Assembly (NCBI GenBank): GCA_028015205.1
Contig: CM051518.1
Location: forward strand, 61,087,978 to 61,151,977
Length of the DNA: 64,000 nt
Reading direction: 5' to 3'
Origin: Mytilisepta virgata
Lineage: Eukaryota > Mollusca > Bivalvia > Mytilida > Mytilidae
Shown: positions 13,198-22,838 of the stretch, in pieces
Layout: each line of letters starts with the position of its first letter
Numbering within the stretch: position 1 is the stretch's first letter
Position numbers and translations under genes: made by a program
Notes under the pieces: generated by a model
The model's database searches: none
What the model was told of the DNA's origin: nothing
The model's input: only the letters and a program-made list of their open reading frames with translations

Positions 13198-13394
13198 AGT
13201 ACTGTAAATTTGGAAATTATTGCGAAAAATGCGACAGGGTTGTAATCGCAATAGTTTAAAGTCGCATTGTGGAATTTTTTATATGAATGAAGCAGGATTT
13301 TTCTCAATATTGCAAAAATTAAAATCGCATTTTGGTCTAAAATGACAAAATCGCAATAATAAATGCACGCAATAATTTCTGAATTTACAGTACT
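13198..13394. mobile_element. MITE with terminal AGTACTGTAAATT...GAAATTATTGCG repeats
   Basis: The two ends are inverted: AGTACTGTAAATTTGGAAAT at 13198 onward, and the reverse complement of AGTACTGTAAATTCAGAAAT ending at 13394, giving arms of about 27 bp. The interior is rich in TCGCAATA/TATTGCGA words. About 197 bp, no coding capacity. The frame at 12969-13307 crosses it and is not a gene. Confidence 0.75.
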
Positions 13395-14194
13395 TTGACC
13401 TTGATTTTATACCATGTTGGCAACATTGTAGTCATCACAGCATTGTAAACAAAGTAATTGATATGAAGAGAAAGAAATGAATACAAAATTTTCTTATATA
13501 TGATTCACTCAAATTTGTATAATTAAAACAATGTTGTAATGTTCTTACATTCCAGTTAATTAATCAGATAGTTGTAGATTAGTGTGGTAGTATTTTGTCC
13601 TGTAATTCTAGACAACCCTGTCATGTAATTTTTTACTAAGTTAACAAATAATTTTCATTTTCAACAATTACAGTAGGTACAGTTAGTATTTAAAATATAT
13701 TAATGTTGCACTTTATTTCATAGATTCTTTCCATCAAGGACCAATTGTTTAGGGCAAGATGATATAATATTATGATTTTTATGATTTTTGTTTTACATTT
13801 AACATGATTAAATATATTCAATCAACTGATGCTAATTTTAATTTATCTTTAACTTCACACAAACATAGGAGAAACAAAAAAGAATGATGTTTTGTCAACA
13901 TATTTTTAATAAGATTATTTAAGAAAAAAAGAACAGATAACGATTTGATGTAAAATACATAATTCTATATGATTTATCACTTTCCATTTCACATTTTATT
14001 TTCTGCCCTGTTTGCTAACTAATCTCTGCTTCTGTTGTATGTTGTATATATATGCTATATGTATGGATATGTGAAACCTATTATATTTGTGACAAAATGT
14101 TAAAACACTGCTGGACAATTTTGTTATCTCACAAAGGGAGTTAAGAATTAGGGGAGATAAGAGACAATACAAATTAACCAGTGAAAGGAGAACA

Positions 14195-14790
14195 ATAAAG
14201 ATCTTCTCCTCTGAAACCTCTGACCAATTGGAACAAACGTTGGCAGCAATGGTCCTTAGGTGGTCCTCTTTCAGAATTGTATCAGATGACCCGGCCTGTC
14301 ATCAAAGATGGCCGCCAGAGCCGAACATAGTTTAACATAGGACCCTATGGGAAATTTACTTAAAGATCTTCTTGTCTGAAACCACTTGGCCAATTGGAAC
14401 AATTGGAACAAAACTTAGCAGCAATGGTTCCGAGGTGGTCCTCTTTCAGAATTATATCTGACGACCACATCCACCATCCAAGATGGCCGCCATAGCCGAA
14501 TATAGTTTAACATAGGATCCTATGGGGAATTTAATTAAAGATCTTTTTGTCTGAAACCATTTGGACAATTGGAACAAAACTTGACAGCAATGGTCCTTAG
14601 GTGGTCCTCTTTCAGAATTATATCCTATGACCCCACCCGTCATCCAAATGGCCACCAAAGCCGAACAGTGTTTAACATAGGACCTAGGTGGAAAAATCAC
14701 TGAAAGATCTTCTTGTTTGAAACCAGTGAGCCAGTTGGAACTTGACAGGTTGCCAGTCAAGATGGACATAGTCCAGGTGAGCGATATAGG
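14195..14790. repeat. Second member of the AGATCTTCTCCTCTGAAAC tandem-unit family
   Basis: Four anchors (AGATCTTCTYSTCTGAAAC) at about 14200, 14362, 14539 and 14704 define units of about 165-175 bp, each with CAATGGTCCTTAGGTGGTCC and an AAGATGGCCGCC-like segment. The right edge reads CCAGGTGAGCGATATAGGC at about 14773, the same terminus as at 9688. The left end has no recognisable GCTCACCTG, so it appears truncated. The frame at 14452-14769 is repeat-derived. Confidence 0.7.
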
Positions 14791-15639
14791 CTTTAGTTTC
14801 TAAAGTTGGTCAGTTTCTACCTCTATATGTTAGCCATATTTAATTCAGAGTTGTCAGTTAAAAAGAAATTTATTGTGGGAAGTGGGCTACTAAGGGGGGT
14901 TTTTGAGGAGTCTCTGAAAATTTCAGTTTGATCTGTACTCACAGAACATAAATGACCAAGATATTTAATCATTTTTTACAAGTGAGAAAATAAATCATAA
15001 ATGACTTTAAGATATTTATTCATTTTTTAAAAATGAGAAAATAAGATAAATATTTTTGAAAAAGGTTGTTTCATTTAAATTGTATCATCATGCAAAAAGC
15101 AAAACACTAATATTTATTCACTGTTAAATCCCAGTATATCGCCACTAGAATTTGACACCATTTGACAAAATTCTGAAGTGAAATTTAGTGCTAAAATTAT
15201 CCAATTTCAAGTGCTGAAAGTTTTTTGTCTGGCTGTTCACCAAAAAAAAGTTTTTTTGTGGTTCAGATCCTAATTACCAACTTTATTTTAATTTACTGTT
15301 TTGCATAACCTGTTTTGTATAAACTGAGAAAATATGTTTGCTGTTGAATTTAAGTTTGTTCCTGTTATAAAATCGCTGATGCCTTACAAAAGATTTTGTG
15401 ATTTACAGATGTATTTTGTGATAATTCAAAGATTTTATTGAATGAAGAGAAATGTTTATTTTTCTTTATTCTTATAATTGTTCTTAATTTATATATGTGT
15501 GATTGAATGTCTATTTTTATATTAATGACAAAGAAATATGAACTATGCAAATAAAAATGTTGATTTAATTTTGTTTGTCATTTATTAATTACAAATGAAA
15601 ACTTTACACATGTTTAAGAACAACACCAACATAAATTAT

Positions 15640-16375
15640 TCCATTGAATCATACACATATACCATACACAACATAAAATATTTCATTAAATCATACACCG
15701 ATACAATTGGCAACATAAAATATTCCATTGCATCATACACAGATACAATAGGCAACATACAATATTACATTGCACCATACAAATAGGCAACATAAAATAT
15801 TCCATTGCATCATACAAATATACCATAGGCAACATACAATATTCCTTTGGATCATACACATATACCATAGGCAACATACAATATTCCATTAAATCATACA
15901 AATATACCATAGGCAACATAAACTATTCCATTGCATCATACAAATATACCATAGGCAACATACAATATTCCATTAAATCATACAAATATACCATAGGCAA
16001 CAAAATATTCCATTGCACAATACAAATAGGCAACATAAAATATTCCATTGCATCATACAAATATACCATAGGTAACAAAATATTCCATTGCATCATACAA
16101 ATATACAACAGGCAACATAAAATATTCCATTAAATGATGCAAATAGGCAACATAAAATATTCCATTAAATCATACACATATACCATAGGCAACATAAAAT
16201 ATTCCATTGCATCATACAAATATACCACAGACAACATAAAATATTCCATTGCATCATACAAATATACCATAGGCAACATAAAATATTCCATTGCATCATA
16301 CACATATACCATAGGCAACATAAAATATACAACTGGCAATATAAAATATACCATAGGCAACATACAGTTTATATC
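15640..16375. repeat. Minisatellite of about 45-bp units, open on both strands
   Basis: About sixteen units of the type GGCAACATAAAATATTCCAT followed by TGCATCATACAAATATACCATA. The unit length is mostly a multiple of three and the unit lacks stops in several frames, so long artificial frames appear on both strands (15595-15786 +, 15686-16108 -, 16130-16394 both). These encode monotonous Tyr/Met/Ile repeats and have no other sign of being genes. The array lies just downstream of the opsin 3' end. Confidence 0.85.
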
Positions 16376-16620
16376 TGATAACAAATTACACTAGAATTAA
16401 CATGCAATATAAGTAAATTGGAACATAGCATATACCAAGGACAATATATACAATATACCACTGGTAGCATGGATTACACTAAAGGCAACATAAAATTTGC
16501 CATAAAAAACATAAAGTGTAACATATACTGAATACTTAACAAGGAAAAAAGGCAAAATATAAATAACATTGTCTTTCATATTCTTTTATAATATCCGGGT
16601 TTCATGTAGTGTTTATCGGA

Positions 16621-16668
16621 CTATTTCTGATCAAGAAATCTTGTCTCAGATGATGGCCTTATATGGAA
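16621..16668 (-). pseudogene. Duplicated opsin C-terminal coding segment in the 3' flank
   Basis: Just downstream of the first opsin's stop codon, 16600-16670 repeats the last part of its coding exon at about 16690-16775. On the minus strand it reads FHIRPSSETR, identical to the genuine tail, then diverges to FLDQK and a stop at 16621-16623. The flanking words ATCGGACT and CTTGTCTCAGA are shared. It is a short tandem duplication of the tail, with no obvious splice acceptor to make it an alternative last exon. Confidence 0.7.
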
Positions 16669-16695
16669 CATATTCAGCTTTAAAACACACTTAAC

Positions 16696-18564
16696 TTATA
16701 GATGGGTTTCACTCTGTGTTTGTATCGGACTGTTTCTGGTCCTACATCTTGTCTCAGAAGATGGCCTTATGTGGAATATTCTACCAATAGATGGCGATGT
16801 ATCAGGTGACGAATTTCGGCGGCGCTGTTCTGCTTTGTTCAAATTACCTGACGTAGTACTTATGTACTCTTGTCCATATTCATGGCCTGGTTCTGACTCT
16901 TCTTCTCGTGTTACAACAGTGCTTTTGGGATGGCCTCTTGACATACCAGTCAGTTCTACTTCATCAGTTTGTGGATTCAACGGTTCCGTACGTGATGGTC
17001 GTAAAATCTTTAAGATCGGAAAGACGGACACGACTGCTGCTCTGAAGGGTCGGTTTCTATACAGATAAATGACAGGATTGAACATAATCGCCGTTTTGGC
17101 TATCAACGGTGGAATCGACGCAACAACGGGGCTGACACGGGAATCTGTATGAAGTACTCTGTACAGGAGTAGGCAAACATAAGGAGACCAACATAGTAGA
17201 AATGCACCTGAACAAAGCAAGATAATATTATTTAATTTGGGAGGTAAAATTTGCTTAAAACACACTAAATCATTTGTTATAAAATCCGCAAACAATTAAT
17301 AATATAGGAAGATATGAATTGAAAAGGATGAGGTGATTTATCAATGCTTGAAGTTACAGTTTTTAAAAGCCTTTAACAATGAATAGACTTTCTTTCAAAG
17401 TTCAACATAAAATGGAAATCATTAATCAAATTTTATTGGTGGCTTCCTCATTTATCATTATCTTTTTCCAATTTTGTATATATATTTGCATAATTATTCT
17501 AGTATTAATAAATATTAATATAAATTCATTTGATGAAAACGTATTATTACAATACTAAAGTACTTTATACTAACCAATCATAAGGGCAATTGTCAAAGCT
17601 AGTTCATGTTCCAATTTAGCATTCCTCCTTGCCTCCATTGCCACTTTGGACAATGCCGTCCTATTAAGTGCCGTTCTCAGATAGCTCTTGGATTCTCCAA
17701 TAATCTGAAATTTGTTTATAATGGTTATTTGTGTAACAAAAAGTATAAAAGGGTTTATTTTTCAAAAAGACATGACAACAAGCAAGTATAGTTATAGCAG
17801 AGACTATAGTTTCATTGAAAACAATAGAAATTTTCACAAGAAGTGCCCTATAGACCGCATAGAAAACTTGAAATAAGCATTGCTGAAAATACTGTCTCGC
17901 TTAAAAATTTATTTACCTTCTTGAAGACACTGATGTATGAAAATGCCATGATGGAAACCGGAAAGACGAAGCAGACGATTAACAGTGACACGTGATACGT
18001 CCAACCCCTTCTGTTGTCCTCTAGTTCTTGGTCAAGTGCGCATGTAATCTCTATGCCTTCATATTTATAGGAACTCCAACCAAACAATGGTAGAACAGCC
18101 CAAAGCAACGCAAATGCATGACACCCAAAGATGACAACTGCACCAAAACGTTTGGTCATATAATTTGCAAGATCGGGTTTAACGATCACCAAGTATCGAT
18201 CAAAGGCGATAACACTAAGCAAAAAGATTGTAGATATTCCTAGAAAAGTCATCAGAAATGCATAATAAATACATCCAACCTCATCAAACAACCATTTATT
18301 GGCGAAACACGAAGCGACGACCATGATGGCACCAAATGTGGCTATGAAAAGATCGCAAAAACATATAGCGGCAATATACTGAGTTGTTCTGTTCAAAAGG
18401 CTACGATCTTGTATCAGGAATACGTACAAAACGACGGAATTCATTGTAATGGACACAACGGCAGACACAGTTAAAGTAGTACCCATAAAATAAAAGAACC
18501 ATGTAGGCACATGTACGCTGTTAGTGTGAATAGTGGTATTATCATCCATTGTGGCCTCAAACAT
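16696..18564 (-). CDS. Opsin A (retinal-binding GPCR), three exons
   Basis: Seven-helix photopigment receptor. Exons: 17917-18564, 17575-17704 and 16696-17207; introns are phase 0 and phase 1, with GT/AG ends, and the sum (1290 nt) is in frame for 429 residues. Hallmarks: Cys pair (CIYYAF before helix 3; EITC in loop 2), DRY motif in AFDRYLVIVKP, CWSPY in helix 6, the retinal-Schiff-base Lys297 in PPLIAKTA, and NPVIY with RNRPFR in helix 7/8. The bovine position-113 counterion site is Tyr while the position-181 site is Glu (EGIEITC), the non-vertebrate arrangement. A second Met at residue 6 (MDDNTT) could be the start. Opsin class (xenopsin, tetraopsin or other) is not assigned. A close paralogue lies at 41972-48393 on the same strand. 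Confidence 0.92.
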
Positions 18565-19443
18565 TTATCTTGGATTCGCACCTTTATCTTCCTTTATATA
18601 TTTAGATTGCAAAAGTTTACAGCCACTCGGTAAGTATGCCATTATCTTCGATAAAAACATTATGAGACAGATGTGACGCGATCGACGTGTTTTATTATAG
18701 AAAAAATATGTCTTTAAAAATCCAAGCTAATTTTACGACAGTTTCTTCGAAAGCATTGTTAAAACATTGCTTCTTTGATATCTATAATTAAGACCGTTCA
18801 TAATTCAATGTAATTATCTTTGGCATATATAGTTGATGTCAAATGCATCAATCGTTTCCGTAGCAGGCGTTCATATGCAAATAAATAATGCATTTTATAT
18901 ACAGAAAATATGATCTTAATTACACATAATTTGAATACAAATGATCTTTTCCTACGTTACGTCAACGTTTCTTTGATTTATTTCCCTTAGAACTGCATTT
19001 TATTGCAGGTCAATTTTCCATGTTGTCCGTTTTCGCACAGGACCTTTCTGTTGTAATTTTTCTCTTTTTCATTTTCTTTAATGTTTTCAAACTTCATTTA
19101 ACCATACTATGTTTTATGCGTTTTTTCCACTATCTATTTGTCGTCAGTACCGCAATAAGACGAAGTAAGAAAAATAAAAAAAGGGTAACCAATAATTATA
19201 AACCCAGAGATAAAGAGAAGTACGAGTCAGAATAAACAACCAAAAAAGCCAAGAAATTAATACAAAACAAAACAAATTATTTTGAAAACCAAAATAATAT
19301 TTTCTATTATACTAAATTTTTACCTATATTTGCATATTTCGACAAACAGTCTGCACAGATTCCCCGATCCCAACCGAAAAAGCAAACATACAAACAAACA
19401 AAAACAATTGGAAAATATGGAAGCACAAACAACAATTAATATC
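18565..19443. other. Upstream flank of opsin A, no gene seen
   Basis: AT-rich sequence with only short spurious frames (19020-19235, 19282-19535). It should contain the promoter of opsin A, but no element can be named with confidence. Confidence 0.4.
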
Positions 19444-19590
19444 GTGTACAGGGCTTTACAGGGATAGATGGGCTGCCCAAGGCTACGGATACGGACTGAA
19501 TATTTTGATATGGTCCAAGTCGCAGGCGAGGCCATATTGAAAGACAGGTCAATATCAGTCCGGATATACTGATATAGCCCTGTGCATGAG
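19444..19590. mobile_element. Possible small hairpin element
   Basis: The segment begins CGTGTACAGGGCT and ends AGCCCTGTGCATG, about 12-bp imperfect inverted ends. Inside, GGATACGGACTGAATATT is echoed by AATATCAGTCCGGATAT in inverse. About 147 bp. Weak evidence; it could be a degraded MITE. Confidence 0.35.
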
Positions 19591-19797
19591 CAACTATTGT
19601 GTTTTCATATATAAAGGAATGGACACATTTATTTAGAATTATCTGAAATAGTTTTTATCGTGGTTGCACTTATTACATATTTTGAAGTGCATGTACTGAA
19701 TTTCATTTTTAAAGTTTTTATTTAATCTTCCAATTTTATTCTTGAGAAAATAAAGCTTAAATAAAATTCACGTCAGGCTGATTTTTTCAAAAGTAGT

Positions 19798-19892
19798 AGT
19801 AGTAGGGAGTGAGCATTTTTATGCACCCCCAAAAACGCAAGGCCCGAAGGCCCAAGATGGCGACCGGTATTACGTTGTCGGAAAAGTCTATT
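19798..19892 (+). repeat. Left terminal inverted repeat of the Polinton, with target duplication at 19792-19797
   Basis: Starts AGTAGTAGGGAGTGAGCATT and continues through an A-run, AACGCAAGG and AAGATGGCGACCGG to TTGTCGGAAAAGTC. It matches the reverse complement of 37653-37748 with about a dozen differences and one small gap. The terminal AGT triplets equal the target duplication AGTAGT, so the exact boundary is ambiguous by three to six bases; repeated terminal triplets fit a slide-back start of protein-primed replication. Confidence 0.88.
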
Positions 19893-20070
19893 TATAGATA
19901 GGGTTGTATATTGTTAGGTTATTCCAAATGTATATCTATATATAGGTTTACATATTATATGTATAAATAGGTTTGCATACGTATACAAGGTTAAACCAAT
20001 GAAATATCTGCATATCTATGTTGGACCAATGAAATAAGGTTAAACCAAACGTATAAATAGGTATGCATAT

Positions 20071-20080
20071 TATAAGAAAG
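20071..20080 (+). promoter_or_regulatory. TATAAGAAAG box before the CARD gene
   Basis: Lies 51 bp before the ATG at 20122. A conventional TATATATAAA follows at about 20085-20094, so this gene may have both promoter types. Confidence 0.5.
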
Positions 20081-20121
20081 ACCCATATATATAAATCAAG
20101 ACCACTGACACCTCAGTTGAA

Positions 20122-20352
20122 ATGAATGCACGAGACAAAAAGAAACTGACCAAGAATTACGTCAGATTGGTAGCCGAGACTACCGCAGAGTCTGTTGCCG
20201 ATCACCTGAGACAATCTGGTATTCTAACTGACGAATTGTGGGAAGATATCGTATATCAGAATACAGAGAAAAATAAAGTGCGACTACTCATAAGTACACT
20301 GATGAGAAGAGGACCGAAAGCTTTCAATACATTCGTGAAGCCCTTCGATTAA
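20122..20352 (+). CDS. CARD-only protein
   Basis: A 76-residue protein that is essentially one caspase-recruitment domain (death fold, six helices). Diagnostic features are LTKNYVRLV near the N-terminus, VADHLRQSGILTDELWEDI in the middle and the highly typical ending KVRLLISTLMRRGPKAFNTF. CARDs mediate homotypic assembly of apoptosome, caspase and inflammatory complexes; a CARD with no other domain is usually a competitive inhibitor or decoy. It is the first gene of the rightward block and is followed closely by the TBP-like gene. Likely captured from a host; role in blocking host death or immune signalling is an inference. Confidence 0.85.
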   Translation: MNARDKKKLTKNYVRLVAETTAESVADHLRQSGILTDELWEDIVYQNTEKNKVRLLISTLMRRGPKAFNTFVKPFD

Positions 20353-20383
20353 ACGAGTGTCAAGTACTGGTCGATTTATTGGA

Positions 20384-20890
20384 ATGCATATAACTAACGT
20401 GGTGATGCAAGGTGATCTAGGATGTACGATCGATCTATACCAAGTGACGAACAGACTAACCAACGTACGATACGACCCAAAATCTTTCTCCGGACTCATC
20501 TGGCAACATCGGAAGATAGGTGGAAACTGTTTATTATTTTCGAATGGAAAAATTAACTGTAACGGGAAATGTTCGTCTTTAACAGAAGGTCGACTGAGAC
20601 TCAGACGCTACGCAAGAAAGTTACAAAAGATTGGATACCCCGTGCATCTGGTCAATGTGAGACTTGTCACGGCATCCGCCGTTCACCAGCTGAGCGGTAG
20701 AATCGAACCAAAGCAACTACCCGAAGACTTCAGCTTCGAACCCGAACTGTTTCCGGCGGTCATGTTTAGACGTCACGGCATGCATTTTACTTGTCACTTA
20801 AACGGGAAGACGTTAATCACTGGGATAAAAAGACACAATGATCTGATGGATATCTTTTCGGTTGTCTTAGAATTGGAACTATATCTATAA
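20384..20890 (+). CDS. TATA-binding-protein-like factor (TBP fold)
   Basis: The first ATG gives 168 residues, close to a bare TBP core, starting directly at the first core strand (HITNVV). Two direct half-repeats are visible: the first with LLFSNGKINCNG and RRYARKLQKIGYPV, the second with FEPELFPAVMFR and LNGKTLITGIK, all at the expected TBP positions. In known TBPs four phenylalanines kink DNA; three correspond here (in SFSGLI, LLFSNGK and ELFP), while the fourth position appears to be His in HLNGK, by eye alignment. Altered promoter specificity is therefore plausible. An open frame extends upstream to 20357 with a GTG, but no ATG. I know of no standard Polinton gene set that includes TBP. 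Confidence 0.82.
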   Translation: MHITNVVMQGDLGCTIDLYQVTNRLTNVRYDPKSFSGLIWQHRKIGGNCLLFSNGKINCNGKCSSLTEGRLRLRRYARKLQKIGYPVHLVNVRLVTASAVHQLSGRIEPKQLPEDFSFEPELFPAVMFRRHGMHFTCHLNGKTLITGIKRHNDLMDIFSVVLELELYL

Positions 20891-20896
20891 GAATCG
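20886..20896 (+). promoter_or_regulatory. TATAAGAATCG box before the integrase gene
   Basis: Overlaps the end of the TBP-like frame and lies 39 bp before the integrase ATG. Member of the shared TATAAGAG-like series. Confidence 0.55.
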
Positions 20897-20924
20897 TCTC
20901 GGGGAGTCTTACTTTTGATACATC

Positions 20925-22025
20925 ATGTCTTACGAACAATACCTGAAAAAGATATACTACGATCCGAATCATGCCGGATCCTTTGGAGGAGTGGATAAAT
21001 TGTACAGAGCCGTGCGTAAAGAAGGAAAATATGTGTTGGGCAAGGCAAAGATCAAGAAATGGCTAGAAAAACAAGAGACATTCGGACTGCATAGACAAAT
21101 TAACAGAAAGTTCCGAAGACGAAAAGTGATCGCTCCATTCATCGACTACCAGTGGGATGCCGATACCGCCGTGATGAAATCGTTCGCCAAAGACAACGAC
21201 GGATACGTTTACTTTGTGTTGGTCATCGACGTGTTTTCCCGCTACGTCATCACTCATCCCTTACGCTCGACTCGAGGGAAGGAAATGGCGTCTGCTTTGG
21301 AGAACATATTTCGTCGAGGCAGGAAACCCACCAAATTGAGAACCGACAAAGGTACGGAGTACCGAAACAAAGACGTGCAACGCCTGTTGCGTACCGAGAA
21401 GATTGACCACTTTTTCTCTCAAAACGAACAAAAAAGTTCCTATGGAGAAAGAGCAATCAAGACGATTAAATCGAAACTCAGTCGATACATGTCCCATCAT
21501 CAAACACACCGCTGGATCGATATCCTGGAACCAGTGACGCAGAGTTATAACGGAACGTACCACCGATCCATCAAAATGGCTCCAAGAGCAGTAACCAAAC
21601 GAGACGAAGCAAGATTGTGGAAATTACAATACGGATCTACACAGTTCACAAATGTTCCCCGTTTTACGTTCAAAAAGGGTGACACGGTTCGCATCTCGCA
21701 ACTGAGAAATCCATTCGACAGAGAGTACGACGAGCGTTGGACCATGGAATACTTTGTAATAGCAGACCGAGGGATTAAAGAAGGCATCCCCTACTACACG
21801 ATCAAGGACACCACCGGAGACGTCGTCCAGGGTACCTTTTATCAACCCGAACTGAGTAAAGTGACGGTGACAGAGGAAAGTGTATACCGTATCGAAAAAG
21901 TGCTAAGACGAAGACGAAACGACGTGTTGGTAAAATGGATGGGATGGCCCGCCAAATTTAACAGTTGGATTCCCGCCGACACACTAAAAGATTATAAGAG
22001 TCCAGAACTGACCATATCGTCCTAA
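20925..22025 (+). CDS. INT: Retrovirus-type integrase with C-terminal chromodomain
   Basis: A 366-residue DDE integrase that would insert the linear element into chromosomes and make the 6-bp duplication. Catalytic triad by position: Asp80 (QWDADTA), Asp141 (RTDKGTEY) and Glu175 (SSYGERAIK), with the usual D-x33-E spacing. The N-terminal region (YYDPNHAGSFGGVDKLYRA) is the helical Polinton-type leader. A chromodomain covers about residues 320-354 (VYRIEKVLRRR, VLVKWMGW, SWIP) and may guide the complex to marked chromatin. Intact, no frameshift. Confidence 0.97.
   Translation: MSYEQYLKKIYYDPNHAGSFGGVDKLYRAVRKEGKYVLGKAKIKKWLEKQETFGLHRQINRKFRRRKVIAPFIDYQWDADTAVMKSFAKDNDGYVYFVLVIDVFSRYVITHPLRSTRGKEMASALENIFRRGRKPTKLRTDKGTEYRNKDVQRLLRTEKIDHFFSQNEQKSSYGERAIKTIKSKLSRYMSHHQTHRWIDILEPVTQSYNGTYHRSIKMAPRAVTKRDEARLWKLQYGSTQFTNVPRFTFKKGDTVRISQLRNPFDREYDERWTMEYFVIADRGIKEGIPYYTIKDTTGDVVQGTFYQPELSKVTVTEESVYRIEKVLRRRRNDVLVKWMGWPAKFNSWIPADTLKDYKSPELTISS
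21993..22000 (+). promoter_or_regulatory. TATAAGAG box
   Basis: Exact TATAAGAG within the 3' end of the integrase gene, 35 bp before the next ATG at 22028. Confidence 0.6.
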
Positions 22026-22027
22026 CC

Positions 22028-22372
22028 ATGGAACAATCGCTTGTATATGGACGCATTCACTTTCTCCGAGAACTGGGTCAGGCGGACAAGAGCACGAGAA
22101 AACTAATGATTCGATACATGACTAGTGAACAGATGGAAGCCGTGTCCGAAGTCGTTCGATTTATCGTTCGGGGATCCATGCGCATCCTCCCACAGGACGC
22201 TTCACAATTTAGGGAACACTCACTGGTACTACGTCAAATCATGGACACGAGAATATCATTACAGAGAAAACGTCAGACGTTATTGGTATACCATCACATC
22301 ATTCCCAGGTTGTTGCGCCCGCATTATCTGAACCGTGCAATCGTATTATCGATCCGTTCAGGTGAACAATGA
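22028..22372 (+). CDS. Small conserved Polinton protein, paralogue 1
   Basis: A 114-residue, mainly helical basic protein. Its N-terminal two thirds align by eye with the 100-residue product at 25764-26066: both have IHFL near the start, a series of charged helices with a Q/L-x-A-[VL]-SE core, a [VI]-x-G-[ST] turn and a later stretch around LRQ. This protein type recurs in animal Polintons but has no established function that I can state. Starts three bases after the integrase stop. Its 3' end overlaps no other ATG-initiated frame. Function unknown; a capsid-associated or DNA-binding role is only a guess. Confidence 0.75.
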   Translation: MEQSLVYGRIHFLRELGQADKSTRKLMIRYMTSEQMEAVSEVVRFIVRGSMRILPQDASQFREHSLVLRQIMDTRISLQRKRQTLLVYHHIIPRLLRPHYLNRAIVLSIRSGEQ

Positions 22373-22380
22373 TAAGAGGA
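22371..22380 (+). promoter_or_regulatory. GATAAGAGGA box before the penton gene
   Basis: Lies 33 bp before the ATG at 22404 and overlaps the stop of the preceding gene. Differs from TATAAGAGGA only at the first base. Confidence 0.55.
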
Positions 22381-22403
22381 CCTTGGAACCGTACAAAGGA
22401 GCG

Positions 22404-22838
22404 ATGGAGGACTTTTACTTGTTCCTGTATTGTGGAGACTCCCTGTCTACCAATGTCGACAACCACGCCGGTGACTTTATGATCGATTTACCAAAGACAT
22501 ATGTACTGACAGGGAAATGGGAATGTGCACTAACAGAAATCACCTACAATTCACACACCGAGCGACTAACGGATCGATTCTACATTTGCTCAGACCTGAT
22601 AGAGGAATCATACACCAGAAATACGTTCCTACCGTTATTACGTACAATCCAAAACTCGGACGATGACAACGTAGACGTGGAATTCCTGACACCTCATTAC
22701 GTCAGCATTCGTCAACAGCAACTCGAGTTGAGACGGCTGCGAATATTTATAAGAGACGATCGCATGCTACCCTGTCGATTCAAAATAAATCGACTGTTTT
22801 GTACACTTCACTGCCGCAGAAGAGGATGGGGTCTTTAG
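22404..22838 (+). CDS. Minor capsid (penton, single jelly-roll) protein
   Basis: 144 residues from the first ATG; the open frame continues upstream without an ATG. The opening FYLFLYCGDS, the strand pattern around NHAGDFMIDLP, GKWECALTEITY and the closing LFCTLHC match the compact single jelly-roll penton of animal Polintons. It would form the fivefold vertices of an icosahedral shell together with the double-jelly-roll capsid protein. The last 13 bases overlap the start of the next gene. Assignment rests on motif order and position in the virion block. Confidence 0.82.
   Translation: MEDFYLFLYCGDSLSTNVDNHAGDFMIDLPKTYVLTGKWECALTEITYNSHTERLTDRFYICSDLIEESYTRNTFLPLLRTIQNSDDDNVDVEFLTPHYVSIRQQQLELRRLRIFIRDDRMLPCRFKINRLFCTLHCRRRGWGL
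22748..22755 (+). promoter_or_regulatory. TATAAGAG box
   Basis: Exact match inside the penton gene, 78 bp before the ATG at 22826, farther than in the other genes. Confidence 0.5.

Larger units (their letters stand above)
10196..15590. other. Non-coding stretch, possible 3' UTR or downstream region, with nested repeats
   Basis: No protein-like frame is seen. AATAAA-type signals occur, for example at 15549-15554, but none can be tied to a transcript from sequence alone. Repeats inside this stretch are listed separately. Confidence 0.4.

Noticed and set aside
15640..16375. Regularly spaced repeats reminiscent of a CRISPR array
   Set aside because: Units abut without unique spacers, and the genome is eukaryotic.
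15595..16394. Long open frames on both strands (Tyr/Met-rich repeats)
   Set aside because: They are translations of a 45-bp minisatellite whose unit lacks stops; both strands are open, composition is monotonous and there is no start context.
20357..20383. Upstream extension of the TBP-like frame with a GTG start
   Set aside because: A GTG start is unlikely in a eukaryote, and the ATG at 20384 begins exactly at the first TBP strand.
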